Shown here in pieces: positions 15,757 through 23,619 of a stretch of 31,300 nucleotides of DNA. The notes beneath the pieces are model-generated. The model was not told where the DNA came from, did not search any database, and saw only the letters and a list, made by a program, of their open reading frames with translations. Numbering within the stretch: the first letter of the stretch is position 1; each line of letters begins with the position of its first letter. Where the stretch lies: contig CAKRRS010000027.1 in the NCBI GenBank assembly GCA_934394665.1, positions 1-31,300 on the forward strand, read 5' to 3'. Source of the DNA: an uncultured Acetatifactor sp. Its GTDB lineage: Bacteria; Bacillota; Clostridia; Lachnospirales; Lachnospiraceae. Made by a program: the position numbers and the translations under genes.

Positions 15757-16767
15757 TTACACTGCCTCCTTCTTCCATCTTCTCTCTCTTCTGAGCCGTT
15801 TTCTTCTGGTATATTCTTCATTGTCCGCATCGGAGCTTCTAAATACCAGTTTGAAGAAAAGCTTTTGTAAAATTGTTGCTGCAAAAATGATCAGTAACAG
15901 TACCACCGCCATAGCAGACGCCAGACCTACCTGCTGGTTGGTATGTGCGATCTTGTCCATCAATACGAAGTAGGTTGCGGTTCCGCCGCCACCCTTGGTG
16001 ATAACGTAGGGAGGATCGAAAGCACTCAGGGAACCTGTGATAGACAGGATCACGTTCAGCGTAACGATGGTCTTAATGCTGGGTAAGATAATATGTATAA
16101 ACTGTTGGAATTTATTGGCACCGTCCAGCTCTGCTGCCTCGTACATTTCGGAGTCCACGGACATGATGGCACCGATGAAGAGTACCATGTTGTTGCCGTA
16201 ATAACGCCATACCGAGGAAGCCACCAAAGAGATATTGTTAACACTCTTGTCCTTCAGCCAGAACGGAAGACTTTCTAAGTTAAATCCACACCACTGTAAC
16301 ACCGTATCGAATACAAATCCTCTGGTGTAGAAGAATTTGAAAATAAATCCAATGGCAATACCACTGATCAGATAAGGGAAGAACATGAATCCCTTGAACA
16401 TATTGCCAAACTTGGTCTTAAAGCTAAGGATCGTTGCCAGGTACAGCGCAAGTGCCAGCTGCACCATTGCGCCTGCCATGTAATAAAGGCTTAGTTTCAA
16501 TGCGCTGAAACATTCATCTTTCTTAAATACATCAATGTAGTTCCGAAATCCCACAAACTGTCTTTTGTCTACCGGGGTAGCATATTTCATTTTATAAAAA
16601 CTGAATTTTACCATCTCACCAAAGGGAAGATAGGTGAACACGAACAGCAAAAGCAGGGGAATGATCATGAAGGACAATATGACGATGGTCTGTTGTCCGT
16701 TCCTGCTCTTTACCCATTTTTTCATGCTGAAGGGTTTTTTTGTTTTCTTCATTGTCTCTGCACTCAT
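15757..16767 (-). CDS. ABC transporter permease, MalF type (mannooligosaccharide uptake)
   Basis: 336 aa from ATG 16767 with GGAGG seven bases upstream. It has six membrane segments (first at about 27-50: TIVILSFMIIPLLLLFVFTY) and the EAA loop YEAAELDGANKFQQFIHIIL, with LPSIK after it. The gene lies between the binding protein and the MalG-type partner. The C-terminal tail is unusually basic (TRRKRLRRERRWKKEAV), consistent with a cytoplasmic end. A hairpin in the 108-bp gap to the binding-protein gene probably lowers expression relative to that gene. Confidence 0.93.
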   Translation of the reverse strand: MSAETMKKTKKPFSMKKWVKSRNGQQTIVILSFMIIPLLLLFVFTYLPFGEMVKFSFYKMKYATPVDKRQFVGFRNYIDVFKKDECFSALKLSLYYMAGAMVQLALALYLATILSFKTKFGNMFKGFMFFPYLISGIAIGFIFKFFYTRGFVFDTVLQWCGFNLESLPFWLKDKSVNNISLVASSVWRYYGNNMVLFIGAIMSVDSEMYEAAELDGANKFQQFIHIILPSIKTIVTLNVILSITGSLSAFDPPYVITKGGGGTATYFVLMDKIAHTNQQVGLASAMAVVLLLIIFAATILQKLFFKLVFRSSDADNEEYTRRKRLRRERRWKKEAV

Positions 16768-16798
16768 CGAAATACCTCCATACCCTTCTCTCTTAGAT

Positions 16799-16828
16799 AA
16801 GAGGGAACCGGATAAAAGGTTCCCTCTT
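16799..16828 (-). promoter_or_regulatory. Intercistronic hairpin between binding protein and permease genes
   Basis: Perfect 11-bp stem (16799-16809 with 16818-16828, 8-nt loop GGATAAAA on the plus strand). It has no U-run after the 3' arm on the minus strand, so it is not a classical terminator. Its position, after the binding-protein gene and before the first permease gene, matches the mRNA-stabilising or partial-attenuation hairpins known in sugar ABC operons (compare malE-malF), which keep the binding protein in excess. Confidence 0.6.
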
Positions 16829-16875
16829 ACTTCAGAAGATTAAGTTAGTCGCTTAATGTTTACTGCTTGATGGAA

Positions 16876-18324
16876 TTACTGAATCTCTACACCACAGCTC
16901 TCCTGTGCGGAAGTCCACTCTTCGTTCCACTCGTCGATGATCTCATCATAGGTCTTGGAACCATCTGCTGCACACTCTACCAGCTCCTGCATCTTGGTCT
17001 CACCGTTGTTGTTGATGTTAAGACCACTTTCAGCGTTCAGCTCGTTTAACAGATCCTCTTCGCCTTCGATCGCAGGCTCATCCACTACGAAGTCGATACC
17101 CTTGAATGTTGCATAGAAATCCGGTAATCTGGTATCCTTGATAGCAACGGGAAGTCCGCCGCAGTCATAGGAGAATCCGGATTCTTCTGCCATGAACTTA
17201 ACGAAGCACAGAGCTGCTGCCTGATTATCTTCGGTGGTATTAGCATTGATACCAAAGCTGTAGTCAGGGCCTACAGATGCTGCCTGCTTACCACTGGTCA
17301 GGGTAATGGGGAACGGCATATAAGCGATATCATCGCCATGATCGCCGGCTTCCTTCATCTGAGGAACTGCCCAGGAGCCAAGAACCATGCAAGCGATCTG
17401 ACCATTGTTGATCATACCCTTACAGCCTTCCCAGTCGGTGGTGGAGTAGTCTTCCTCGGTAAGGCCTTCAGCAACTGCATCGTACATTACCTTGTATACA
17501 TTGTAAGCGCCTGTTCCGTCGCCGGGATCAGCAAAAGGATTGGCTGTGTGCAGTAACTTCTGGTTCATATAAGTGCTGTCTCCGGTAGCACTGCCGCTGA
17601 TAGCGGGATCCCACTGGCCGCCCATTGCCCAGCCAGCTGCGTAGTTGGTGTACAGAGGAATGATGGAGCTGTCATACTCTTTGATCTGCTTTAATGCTGC
17701 GATGAAATCTTCGGGAGTCTTAGGCATCTCAGTGATTCCTGCTGCTTCGAATACTGCCTTGTTATATACGATACCACCGCTAACACCTGCGGTGTAAGGA
17801 ACACCGTATACAGTGCCTTCGTACATCTGGTTGTAGTAGTTCAGCTGTCCGTCCATCTCGGTAGTAGTTCCAAGAGGAAGGAAGTATGTGCTTAAGTCAG
17901 CCTTGTCAACTGCAGGGATCATCATAACATCGCCCCAGTCGCCGCCCTGCAGACGAAGCAATGTGTCACTTGCGTAATCGGTGATACCTTCTACATCCAC
18001 GGTGATGTTGGGATACAGCTCGTTGAACGCATCAATGTAAGTCTGGAAAGGAACTGCTGCGCCGTCCTCCAACAAGTCGGTACGGTTGGTCAGAACCTTA
18101 ATGGTTGTAGTAATGTCTGTGTAATCCTCACCCAAAGTAATGTCTGCGTAATTCAGACCGGTTACCTCTGCCTCTGCGGTTCCTGCTTCAGTAGAAGCTT
18201 CTGCGGTTGCAGGGGTGGTACTTGCACTGCTTTCAGCAGCACCGTTGTCTGTGCTTCCACATGCTACCATAGACAATGCCATGACAGATGCTGTGGAAAG
18301 AGCTAAGAACTTTTTCATCTTCAT
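16876..18324 (-). CDS. Extracellular solute-binding lipoprotein for mannooligosaccharides (family 1)
   Basis: 482 aa from ATG 18324 with AAGGAGG. The signal peptide MKMKKFLALSTASVMALSMVAC has a lipobox with Cys22 (given by position), followed by a Ser/Thr/Ala/Glu-rich linker to about residue 60. The rest has the two-domain family 1 binding-protein pattern: TIKVLTNRTDLLEDG, FNELYPNITVDVEGITDY, GGDWGDVMMIPAV, YGVPYTAGVSGGIVYNKAVF, MINNGQIACMVLGSWAVPQM and DNQAAALCFVKFMAEESG. It captures oligosaccharides outside the membrane and delivers them to the two permeases. First gene of the mannan operon; its promoter region is shared with the divergent AraC gene. The ligand is inferred from the catabolic neighbours. 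Confidence 0.93.
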   Translation of the reverse strand: MKMKKFLALSTASVMALSMVACGSTDNGAAESSASTTPATAEASTEAGTAEAEVTGLNYADITLGEDYTDITTTIKVLTNRTDLLEDGAAVPFQTYIDAFNELYPNITVDVEGITDYASDTLLRLQGGDWGDVMMIPAVDKADLSTYFLPLGTTTEMDGQLNYYNQMYEGTVYGVPYTAGVSGGIVYNKAVFEAAGITEMPKTPEDFIAALKQIKEYDSSIIPLYTNYAAGWAMGGQWDPAISGSATGDSTYMNQKLLHTANPFADPGDGTGAYNVYKVMYDAVAEGLTEEDYSTTDWEGCKGMINNGQIACMVLGSWAVPQMKEAGDHGDDIAYMPFPITLTSGKQAASVGPDYSFGINANTTEDNQAAALCFVKFMAEESGFSYDCGGLPVAIKDTRLPDFYATFKGIDFVVDEPAIEGEEDLLNELNAESGLNINNNGETKMQELVECAADGSKTYDEIIDEWNEEWTSAQESCGVEIQ

Positions 18325-18396
18325 AAGAAATCCTCCTTGTTTTCCGAAGGAAAATCCGAGTCCTCTGACGAGGAGAGGATTTATCCTCCTTGTTTT
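18325..18396 (-). promoter_or_regulatory. Binding-protein mRNA leader with duplicated Shine-Dalgarno and intervening anti-SD
   Basis: The 14-base sequence AAAACAAGGAGGAT (minus strand) occurs twice, at 18343-18330 (the true ribosome binding site) and 18396-18383, 53 bp apart. No start codon follows the upstream copy. Between them TCCTCTCCTC (18379-18370) can pair with either GGAGGA copy, and a small hairpin TTTTCC/GGAAAA lies at 18340-18354. This could be translational control or simply a local duplication. Confidence 0.45.
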
Positions 18397-18406
18397 TTGT
18401 TACATT

Positions 18407-18420
18407 TGATAGCGTTTACT
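18407..18420 (-). promoter_or_regulatory. cre-like / LacI-family operator upstream of the mannan operon
   Basis: On the minus strand AGTAAACGCTATCA matches 13 of 14 positions of the catabolite-responsive element consensus TGWAANCGNTNWCA. It lies just downstream of the predicted -10 of the binding-protein promoter (about +12 to +25), a position suited to roadblock repression by CcpA or by the local LacI-family repressor. Confidence 0.6.
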
Positions 18421-18438
18421 GTTTTGTAACTTAATTTA

Positions 18439-18444
18439 ATTATA
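18439..18444 (-). promoter_or_regulatory. -10 element of the mannan transport/catabolism operon
   Basis: TATAAT on the minus strand at 18444-18439, about 115 bp before the binding-protein start. The best -35 (TTGATG at 18469-18464) is 19 bp away, longer than ideal, which fits an activator-dependent promoter. A copy of the TTAATTNAGC motif lies in the spacer. Confidence 0.5.
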
Positions 18445-18446
18445 CA

Positions 18447-18681
18447 TAATTATGCTAATTAATCATCAATCTTTCTTGTTTTTAATCTCGCTTTCTTGCT
18501 ATTTTCGTTATTATCTTCTATTTTTACAAGTTTTCAATTATGTTTTTGTACATATTGCACTATTCAGTTATTGTTTTTCACTTAAATTAGCTTATTTATT
18601 TAACTAATTTTGTTTTTTCTTCTTTCTTTGTCGTTGAAAGAGATTAAATAATGGTTTATAATGTGTTTAAGCTAAATTAAT
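18447..18681. promoter_or_regulatory. Three copies of a TTAATTNAGCWTA-like motif in the ABC/AraC divergent region
   Basis: The 18325-18710 intergenic stretch is very AT-rich. It contains TTAATTAGCATA (minus, 18460-18449), TTAAATTAGCTTA (plus, 18582-18594) and TTAATTTAGCTTA (minus, 18680-18668). The first lies between the -35 and -10 of the binding-protein promoter, the second about 40 bp upstream of the AraC -35, and the third just downstream of the AraC -10. This spread over both promoters suggests operators of the adjacent AraC-type regulator. AT-rich composition makes chance matches possible. Confidence 0.4.
18634..18662 (+). promoter_or_regulatory. Promoter of the AraC-family regulator
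   Basis: TTGAAA (18634-18639), 17-bp spacer, TATAAT (18657-18662): a near-consensus vegetative promoter about 48 bp before the AraC start codon. Confidence 0.75.
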
Positions 18682-18710
18682 TTATGGTGACAAGCTTCAG
18701 GAGGGTCTTT

Positions 18711-19658
18711 ATGAACATAGCCACAACTTTTCTCAATGCATTAAAGCGGACTTCCTCCGGCGTGGAGGGTCAACGTTCTCCCGAAATTCTCCTTGGTCAG
18801 CTCTATAATGTATCACTGGAAGATAAGGGGTTCTTACTTCCGCTGGCTGGCGGCGAATTCTGTCTCTCCGATCCCTTTTATTATGAATGGAACCCGTTCC
18901 CCTCTTATCTGCTGCTCTACACCTTAGAGGGCAGCGCAGCACTTTCCACCCAGGGCAGCGAAGTGGTGCTGGATCATGAGCATCTGCTGTTTCTGGATTG
19001 CAGTCAGGGCTTTTCCCTGCGCCTGCTGCAGGGAAGATGGCGCTTTCAGATGTTTTTCTTAAGTGGGTGGGAACTTTCTTCTTATTATAGCATATTTCAG
19101 GTTCATTTTTTCTGTTGTTATCCAATTCCCATCGGTTCCTGCGTCTCCCAGCGGATGCAGCAGCTGACGAAATTCCCCTTTACCCCGGCTCCCACAGAGC
19201 AGATGCAGCTTCACCGGGAGCTGACCGATATGTTCACGGAGTTGGTACTGTCTGCCCTGTCCGTCTCCCGGGATGCCAGACCCATCCCCGCCTATCTGCT
19301 GTCCATGAAAGCGGATTTCGAGGAAAACTATATGGAAAGCCACTCTCTGGAATACTTTGAGCAGACTCTTGGTGTCAGCCGCTACCGCCTGTGCCGGGAA
19401 TTCTCCGCCACCTTCCATGTCTCCCCGCTTCAGTATCTTCAGGAGAAAAAAATAGAAGCAGCCAAATCGCTGCTCCTGTCTACAGAGGATCCGATCCACG
19501 AGGTGGGCTCCGCGGTAGGCATTGACAATGCCAATCACTTCATCCACCTGTTTAAAAAGCATACCGGTGTCACACCCTTCGTCTACCGGCAGAATGCACC
19601 GCAGTCTATACGTGAGACGCGCTGTCCTTCAGTACCAGGCGGCCTTCCACCACGGTAA
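18711..19658 (+). CDS. AraC-family transcriptional regulator
   Basis: 315 aa from ATG 18711 with AGGAGGG at 18700-18706; an upstream in-frame ATG at 18684 has no ribosome binding site. Residues about 40-130 look like a cupin-type sensor domain (FLLPLAGGEFCLSDPFYYEW, LLFLDCSQGFSLRLLQGRW). The C-terminal 100 residues hold the two helix-turn-helix motifs: LEYFEQTLGVSRYRLCREFS and IHEVGSAVGIDNANHFIHLF, ending KKHTGVTPFVYR. It is divergent from the mannan operon, so it probably activates that operon in response to a mannan-derived sugar (inference). The last 53 bp overlap the 3' end of the convergent lacI-type gene, and the residues after VYR look non-homologous. Confidence 0.92.
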   Translation: MNIATTFLNALKRTSSGVEGQRSPEILLGQLYNVSLEDKGFLLPLAGGEFCLSDPFYYEWNPFPSYLLLYTLEGSAALSTQGSEVVLDHEHLLFLDCSQGFSLRLLQGRWRFQMFFLSGWELSSYYSIFQVHFFCCYPIPIGSCVSQRMQQLTKFPFTPAPTEQMQLHRELTDMFTELVLSALSVSRDARPIPAYLLSMKADFEENYMESHSLEYFEQTLGVSRYRLCREFSATFHVSPLQYLQEKKIEAAKSLLLSTEDPIHEVGSAVGIDNANHFIHLFKKHTGVTPFVYRQNAPQSIRETRCPSVPGGLPPR

Positions 19659-20625
19659 CTCCGGGCTTGTAGTTGTCACTGGTGATCTTCTTGATCATAT
19701 TATGAATGGCTCTTCTGGCCATCTCTCCCATATCTACTTCATACGTAGTAATGCGGATGTCGCTGAGGCCGGGATACAGGTAGTTATCAAAACCTACCAC
19801 GGAAATATCCTCCGGCACACGGTATCCGTTCTCTCTCAGCTTCTTGATGAGTAAGCTGGCGGTCAGATCGCAGTTGCATACGAAGGCCGTGGGCATATCC
19901 TTGGGAATCTGCAGCATGTTCACGGTATCGATCTTGCCGGTCTCAATATGACGGTCATCCAGCACCCATTCTCTCTTTTGTTCCAGCCCCAGTTCCAGCA
20001 ATGCTTTCTGGTAACCGAAATAACGATCCGTGATACTCTCGGTGGCAAGCAGCGTTCCCACATAAGCAATCCTGCGGTGTCCCATCCGGTACAGATAATA
20101 GGTCAGTTCATAGGTGCCGTAATAACTGTTGGAAATAACAGAGTCACTGGCTTCCCTTCCGTTATAATAATCCAGATAGATCACAGGAATCCCTGCCTCT
20201 GTATTCAGATGCTGCAGATAATCGTCCAGCATCTTACCGATGACGATAATGCCGTCCACCTTGCGCTCCTGCACCAGCTTCGGCATTCTGCTGCTCTCTT
20301 CCTCCACCGATCCAATGACTTCCAGCATGGTAAAACATTCCTTGGCTGTCGCTCTGGTGGCTACCGACTGATACATCTGCCAGTAGAAGGATTCATACTT
20401 ATCCAGGAATCTCTCAGAGATCAGGATCCCGATATTGTAGCTTTTCTGATTCTGGCTCTTTCTTGCTGCAGATGGCTGCTGGTAGCCCAGTTCCTCCGCA
20501 ATACTGCGGATCTTCTCCCGGACTTCCTCGCTGACACCCTTTTGTCCGGACAATGCCTTGGACACAGTCACCGTGCTGACGCCGACTCTTTCTGCGATAT
20601 CTGCCAATTTTACTGCTTTTGCCAT
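19606..20625 (-). CDS. LacI-family transcriptional regulator
   Basis: 339 aa from ATG 20625 with AAGGAG. The N-terminal helix-turn-helix and hinge are VKLADIAERVGVSTVTVSKALSG and EEVREKIRSIAEELGYQQP (residues about 6-51), followed by a periplasmic-binding-protein-like effector domain (SYNIGILISERFL, DGIIVIGKMLDDYL, MGHRRIAYVG, PTAFVCNCDLTASLLIKKL, DISVVGFDNYLYPGLSDIRITT). Sitting among mannan genes, it likely represses transport or alpha-galactosidase genes until an oligosaccharide or phosphorylated sugar binds. It has its own promoter and a palindrome in its leader that could be an autoregulatory operator. Effector and operators are not established. Confidence 0.95.
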   Translation of the reverse strand: MAKAVKLADIAERVGVSTVTVSKALSGQKGVSEEVREKIRSIAEELGYQQPSAARKSQNQKSYNIGILISERFLDKYESFYWQMYQSVATRATAKECFTMLEVIGSVEEESSRMPKLVQERKVDGIIVIGKMLDDYLQHLNTEAGIPVIYLDYYNGREASDSVISNSYYGTYELTYYLYRMGHRRIAYVGTLLATESITDRYFGYQKALLELGLEQKREWVLDDRHIETGKIDTVNMLQIPKDMPTAFVCNCDLTASLLIKKLRENGYRVPEDISVVGFDNYLYPGLSDIRITTYEVDMGEMARRAIHNMIKKITSDNYKPGVTVVEGRLVLKDSASHV

Positions 20626-20655
20626 AATTTCGTACTCCTTATCGCTGTTTTTTAT

Positions 20656-20716
20656 ACATTTCCCGATAAATGTTCAATTTTTCTTTCATATTAGATTTCT
20701 TAAAATCGTTTGTCAA
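20656..20716 (-). promoter_or_regulatory. lacI-type gene promoter with downstream palindrome
   Basis: On the minus strand TTGACA (20716-20711), 17-bp spacer, TAATAT (20693-20688). About 15 bp past the -10 lies the inverted repeat ACATTT/AAATGT (20656-20661 with 20668-20673) around CCCGAT, a possible autoregulatory operator. The promoter overlaps the small hairpin AAGGCA/TGCCTT (20715-20732) that follows the GH36 stop. Confidence 0.65.
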
Positions 20717-20736
20717 GGCATGTCACTGCCTTAATT

Positions 20737-22944
20737 TTACACCTCGGTCAGGTGGATCAGCCTGCTGCGATAGTCCCCCCACAAAGGTGCCACCAATAAT
20801 CCCGCCTGCATCAGCACATCACCGCCAAAGACTTCCCCTGTCTCCTCGATACGGTACTGCTTCTCCGGTGCCAGTCCTTTCAGACGTACTCTTCTGCTGT
20901 GGAAGTTGGGCCGGGAAAGTACCTGTACATAGGTTACCAGTGCCTCTGTCCGATCCTTGGAGGCTACCATGTAACAGTCGTAGTTTCCATTTTCCAGGAA
21001 AGAGGCGATCCGGTAATAGTCCCCTCTGCGGATCAGATCGTTGTATTTGTGGTACATGGCGGTCTGTGCGGGAATCTGCTGTCTGTCCTCCTCCGGGATC
21101 TTCGTGATATCCAGTTCGTAGCCAAAGGTGCCTGCCAGCGCCACATGCCCTCTGGTCTCGAAAGGTGTCACTCTGCCCACCGTATGATTCGGGCAGTCCG
21201 ACACATGGGCGCCCATGGTGGACAGCGGATACAATAACATTGTTCCTTCCTGGATCTTCAACCGCTCGATGGCATCCATATCATCGGAGCACCAGATCTG
21301 CGGACTGTAATACAACATACCTGGGTCGAATCTCGCTCCGCCACCGGAACAGTTCTCCAGAAGCAGATGAGGGAATTCCGCAAGCAGTCTCTCCTGCAGT
21401 TCATAGACTCCCAGCACATATCTGTGATACAGTTCACCCTGACGGTCTGCGGGCAGTTCCACGCTTCCCAGATCCGACAGCTGACGGTTCATATCCCATT
21501 TCACATATTCGATATTGGCGCTGTGCAGAACCGCCGCCACGCTTTCAAAGGCATGGTCTCTGACTTCCTTCCGGGACAGATCCAGAACATACTGGTTCCG
21601 GCATAAACTGCCTGCCCGTCCCGGAATGGCGATGGCCCAATCGGGATGCTCTCTGTACAAATCCGAATCCGGGGAGATCATCTCCGGTTCGAACCAGATA
21701 CCGAACTTCAGGCCCAGTGCATTGACCTGATCTACCAGAGGCTTCAGGCCTCCTGGAAGCTTCTGTTCGTTGACCTTCCAGTCACCCAGACTGGTACTGT
21801 CATCGTTGCGGTGTCCGAACCAGCCGTCATCCATGACCAGCATCTCGATGCCAAGCTCTGATGCCTGCTCTGCGATCTTCAATAATTTTTCGGTGTTAAA
21901 ATCAAAATAAGTAGCTTCCCAGTTGTTGATCAGGATCGGGCGTTTCTTATCCCTGTATTCTCCGCGGATCAGGTGATTGCGGTACATATCGTGGTAATGG
22001 TGGGTCATACCGTCCAGACCTTCTGCAGAATAAGTCATAACGACTTCCGGAGCCGCAAAGCTCTCTCCCTGCTCCAGCTTCCAGACAAAATTCTCCGGAT
22101 GGATTCCCATGACCATGCGGATGGAATCGAACTGGGAAAGCTCCGCCTGTGCCAGAAAGTTGCCGGAATAGACAAAATGCATACCGTAAACATCCCCGGC
22201 ATCCTGTGTTGCGCCCGCGGAAAGCAGTGCGATAAACGGATGCTCCTGATGGGAGGATTCTCCCCGCACGGAACCGACGCTTTGTTTGCCATGCATCAGG
22301 CTTCTTCTCTCCATCTGGCGCTCTCTCCCCCAGGAGCCGTGTAAGGTAAGGACATCCTGTTTTTCATCCGTGCCGTCCAGATCCAGACAGGCGGACATGA
22401 CCTTGGTCAGATAAACCGGCTGTGCTGCCGTATTTTTCAGAATCACGCTGCGGGTGATCACATCTTCTTTTTCAAAAGTCGTATACAGCAGATCTGCGAC
22501 AAGACCGATGACCGGATCCGCCAGATGCAGGATCAGGGTGTCGCAGTCCTCATCCCCCGGGAAGGTGGAGGGCAGTCCGGGCAGCGTGGGCTTCTTTTTT
22601 ACGATCTCGTGGGAGACATACTGTAGCTGCACTCCCACATGTCCCTGTGCCGTGCGTACGGAAATAGCGCTTTCTCTGTAATCTCCCAGTCCGTTTCCCG
22701 GATATTCCATGGGGAAAGTATCCAGGAAGGAGACCCTCTCTCTGTTATTCTGAGAGGGAACAAAAGGTGCTTCCCCGGTGCGCATCAGATATACCGGTGC
22801 CGGTGTGCCTTCGGTATACTGCAATTTTCCACCATAATATACATGTCCCACAAAATTCTCCCGATCCACGACCGCCAGCAGATAACTGCTGTGTTCCGTG
22901 TCCAGCCAGAAGGTTCTGTCCTGTTCTATATATCTGATTGCCAT
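20737..22944 (-). CDS. GH36 alpha-galactosidase
   Basis: 735 aa from ATG 22944 behind AAGAGG; full length for the group I GH36 tetrameric enzymes (about 720-750 aa). It removes alpha-1,6-galactosyl branches from galactomannan oligosaccharides, and raffinose-type sugars are also possible. There is no signal peptide, so it is cytoplasmic. The N-terminal beta-supersandwich (to about 320) is followed by the TIM barrel: NNWEATYFDF, MLVMDDGWFGHRNDD, GIWFEPEMISPDSDLY, YVKWDMNRQLSD (nucleophile Asp484), ENCSGGGARFDPGM and IWCSDDMDA (acid/base Asp554, 70 residues later as usual). It lies in a minus-strand cluster with the Nudix and one-TM genes; it ends 112 bp before the lacI-type gene. Confidence 0.95.
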   Translation of the reverse strand: MAIRYIEQDRTFWLDTEHSSYLLAVVDRENFVGHVYYGGKLQYTEGTPAPVYLMRTGEAPFVPSQNNRERVSFLDTFPMEYPGNGLGDYRESAISVRTAQGHVGVQLQYVSHEIVKKKPTLPGLPSTFPGDEDCDTLILHLADPVIGLVADLLYTTFEKEDVITRSVILKNTAAQPVYLTKVMSACLDLDGTDEKQDVLTLHGSWGRERQMERRSLMHGKQSVGSVRGESSHQEHPFIALLSAGATQDAGDVYGMHFVYSGNFLAQAELSQFDSIRMVMGIHPENFVWKLEQGESFAAPEVVMTYSAEGLDGMTHHYHDMYRNHLIRGEYRDKKRPILINNWEATYFDFNTEKLLKIAEQASELGIEMLVMDDGWFGHRNDDSTSLGDWKVNEQKLPGGLKPLVDQVNALGLKFGIWFEPEMISPDSDLYREHPDWAIAIPGRAGSLCRNQYVLDLSRKEVRDHAFESVAAVLHSANIEYVKWDMNRQLSDLGSVELPADRQGELYHRYVLGVYELQERLLAEFPHLLLENCSGGGARFDPGMLYYSPQIWCSDDMDAIERLKIQEGTMLLYPLSTMGAHVSDCPNHTVGRVTPFETRGHVALAGTFGYELDITKIPEEDRQQIPAQTAMYHKYNDLIRRGDYYRIASFLENGNYDCYMVASKDRTEALVTYVQVLSRPNFHSRRVRLKGLAPEKQYRIEETGEVFGGDVLMQAGLLVAPLWGDYRSRLIHLTEV

Positions 22945-22995
22945 AATTTACCTCTTTTCTTAAAAAAATTTTCCTGTGCTTTCTCCCAGCGTCCG

Positions 22996-23619
22996 TCACA
23001 ACTGCAAAAAGACAAAGGGATCTTCTGCCCCGGTCTTTAAAAACTGCATCAGCATCAGCCCGCAGCGCATGGACACCCGTTCTTCTCTGAGAATCCGGAG
23101 CGCTTCCTGTCGGTCCGCCAAAATCACCTGAATATCCTCGGTGTTCTCCATCTGCTGTCCCACATTTTCCGTAACCGTTCCGAAAATCAGGCTGCCGCTT
23201 TCATCCGTCAGTCCCTGTGCCAGAAAAAAGCCTCTGCGAAATGCCGGTTCCCCACCTTCGTAAACCTTCATTTTCCAGCCGGTCTCCTCGATCATTTCCC
23301 GACAGGCGGCTTCCGAAGCAGTCTCCCCCGGTTCAATCAGTCCCGCCGGAAGTTCATACAGACAGTCATTCACAGGATACCGGTATTGCCGTACCAGCAC
23401 CAGCCGTTCCCCGTCCGCGGTCACCGCATAGACCGCCATGCCTTCGGGACGCATGCTGTGGGTCTTGTGCTTGATGTTATTTTCATCGTTTCGAGAAGCA
23501 AAATAATAGTGAAACGGTGTACCGTCCCGTCCCAACGCATCAATGTGATACAGGTTTAAAAACGGATTGTCCGTCTGTTTTTCGATTCCCCGATAATGCT
23601 TTCTGTCATTTTCCACCAT
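22996..23619 (-). CDS. Nudix hydrolase, ADP-ribose pyrophosphatase-like
   Basis: 207 aa from ATG 23619 behind AAGAGG. A complete Nudix box lies at residues 93-115: the Gly, the Glu five residues on, then REMIEETGW, so all metal-binding residues are kept. The preceding LVLVRQYRYPVNDCLYELPAG is the dimer-swapped strand pattern typical of ADP-ribose pyrophosphatases. It probably cleaves ADP-ribose or a nucleotide sugar to the sugar phosphate and AMP. The start overlaps the end of the upstream one-TM gene by 14 bp, and GH36 follows after 51 bp, so it is probably co-transcribed with both. Confidence 0.88.
   Translation of the reverse strand: MVENDRKHYRGIEKQTDNPFLNLYHIDALGRDGTPFHYYFASRNDENNIKHKTHSMRPEGMAVYAVTADGERLVLVRQYRYPVNDCLYELPAGLIEPGETASEAACREMIEETGWKMKVYEGGEPAFRRGFFLAQGLTDESGSLIFGTVTENVGQQMENTEDIQVILADRQEALRILREERVSMRCGLMLMQFLKTGAEDPFVFLQL

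Noticed and set aside
15756..15884. N-terminal extension of the MalG-type permease
   Set aside because: It overlaps the partner permease in another frame; AAGGAGG places the start at 15755.
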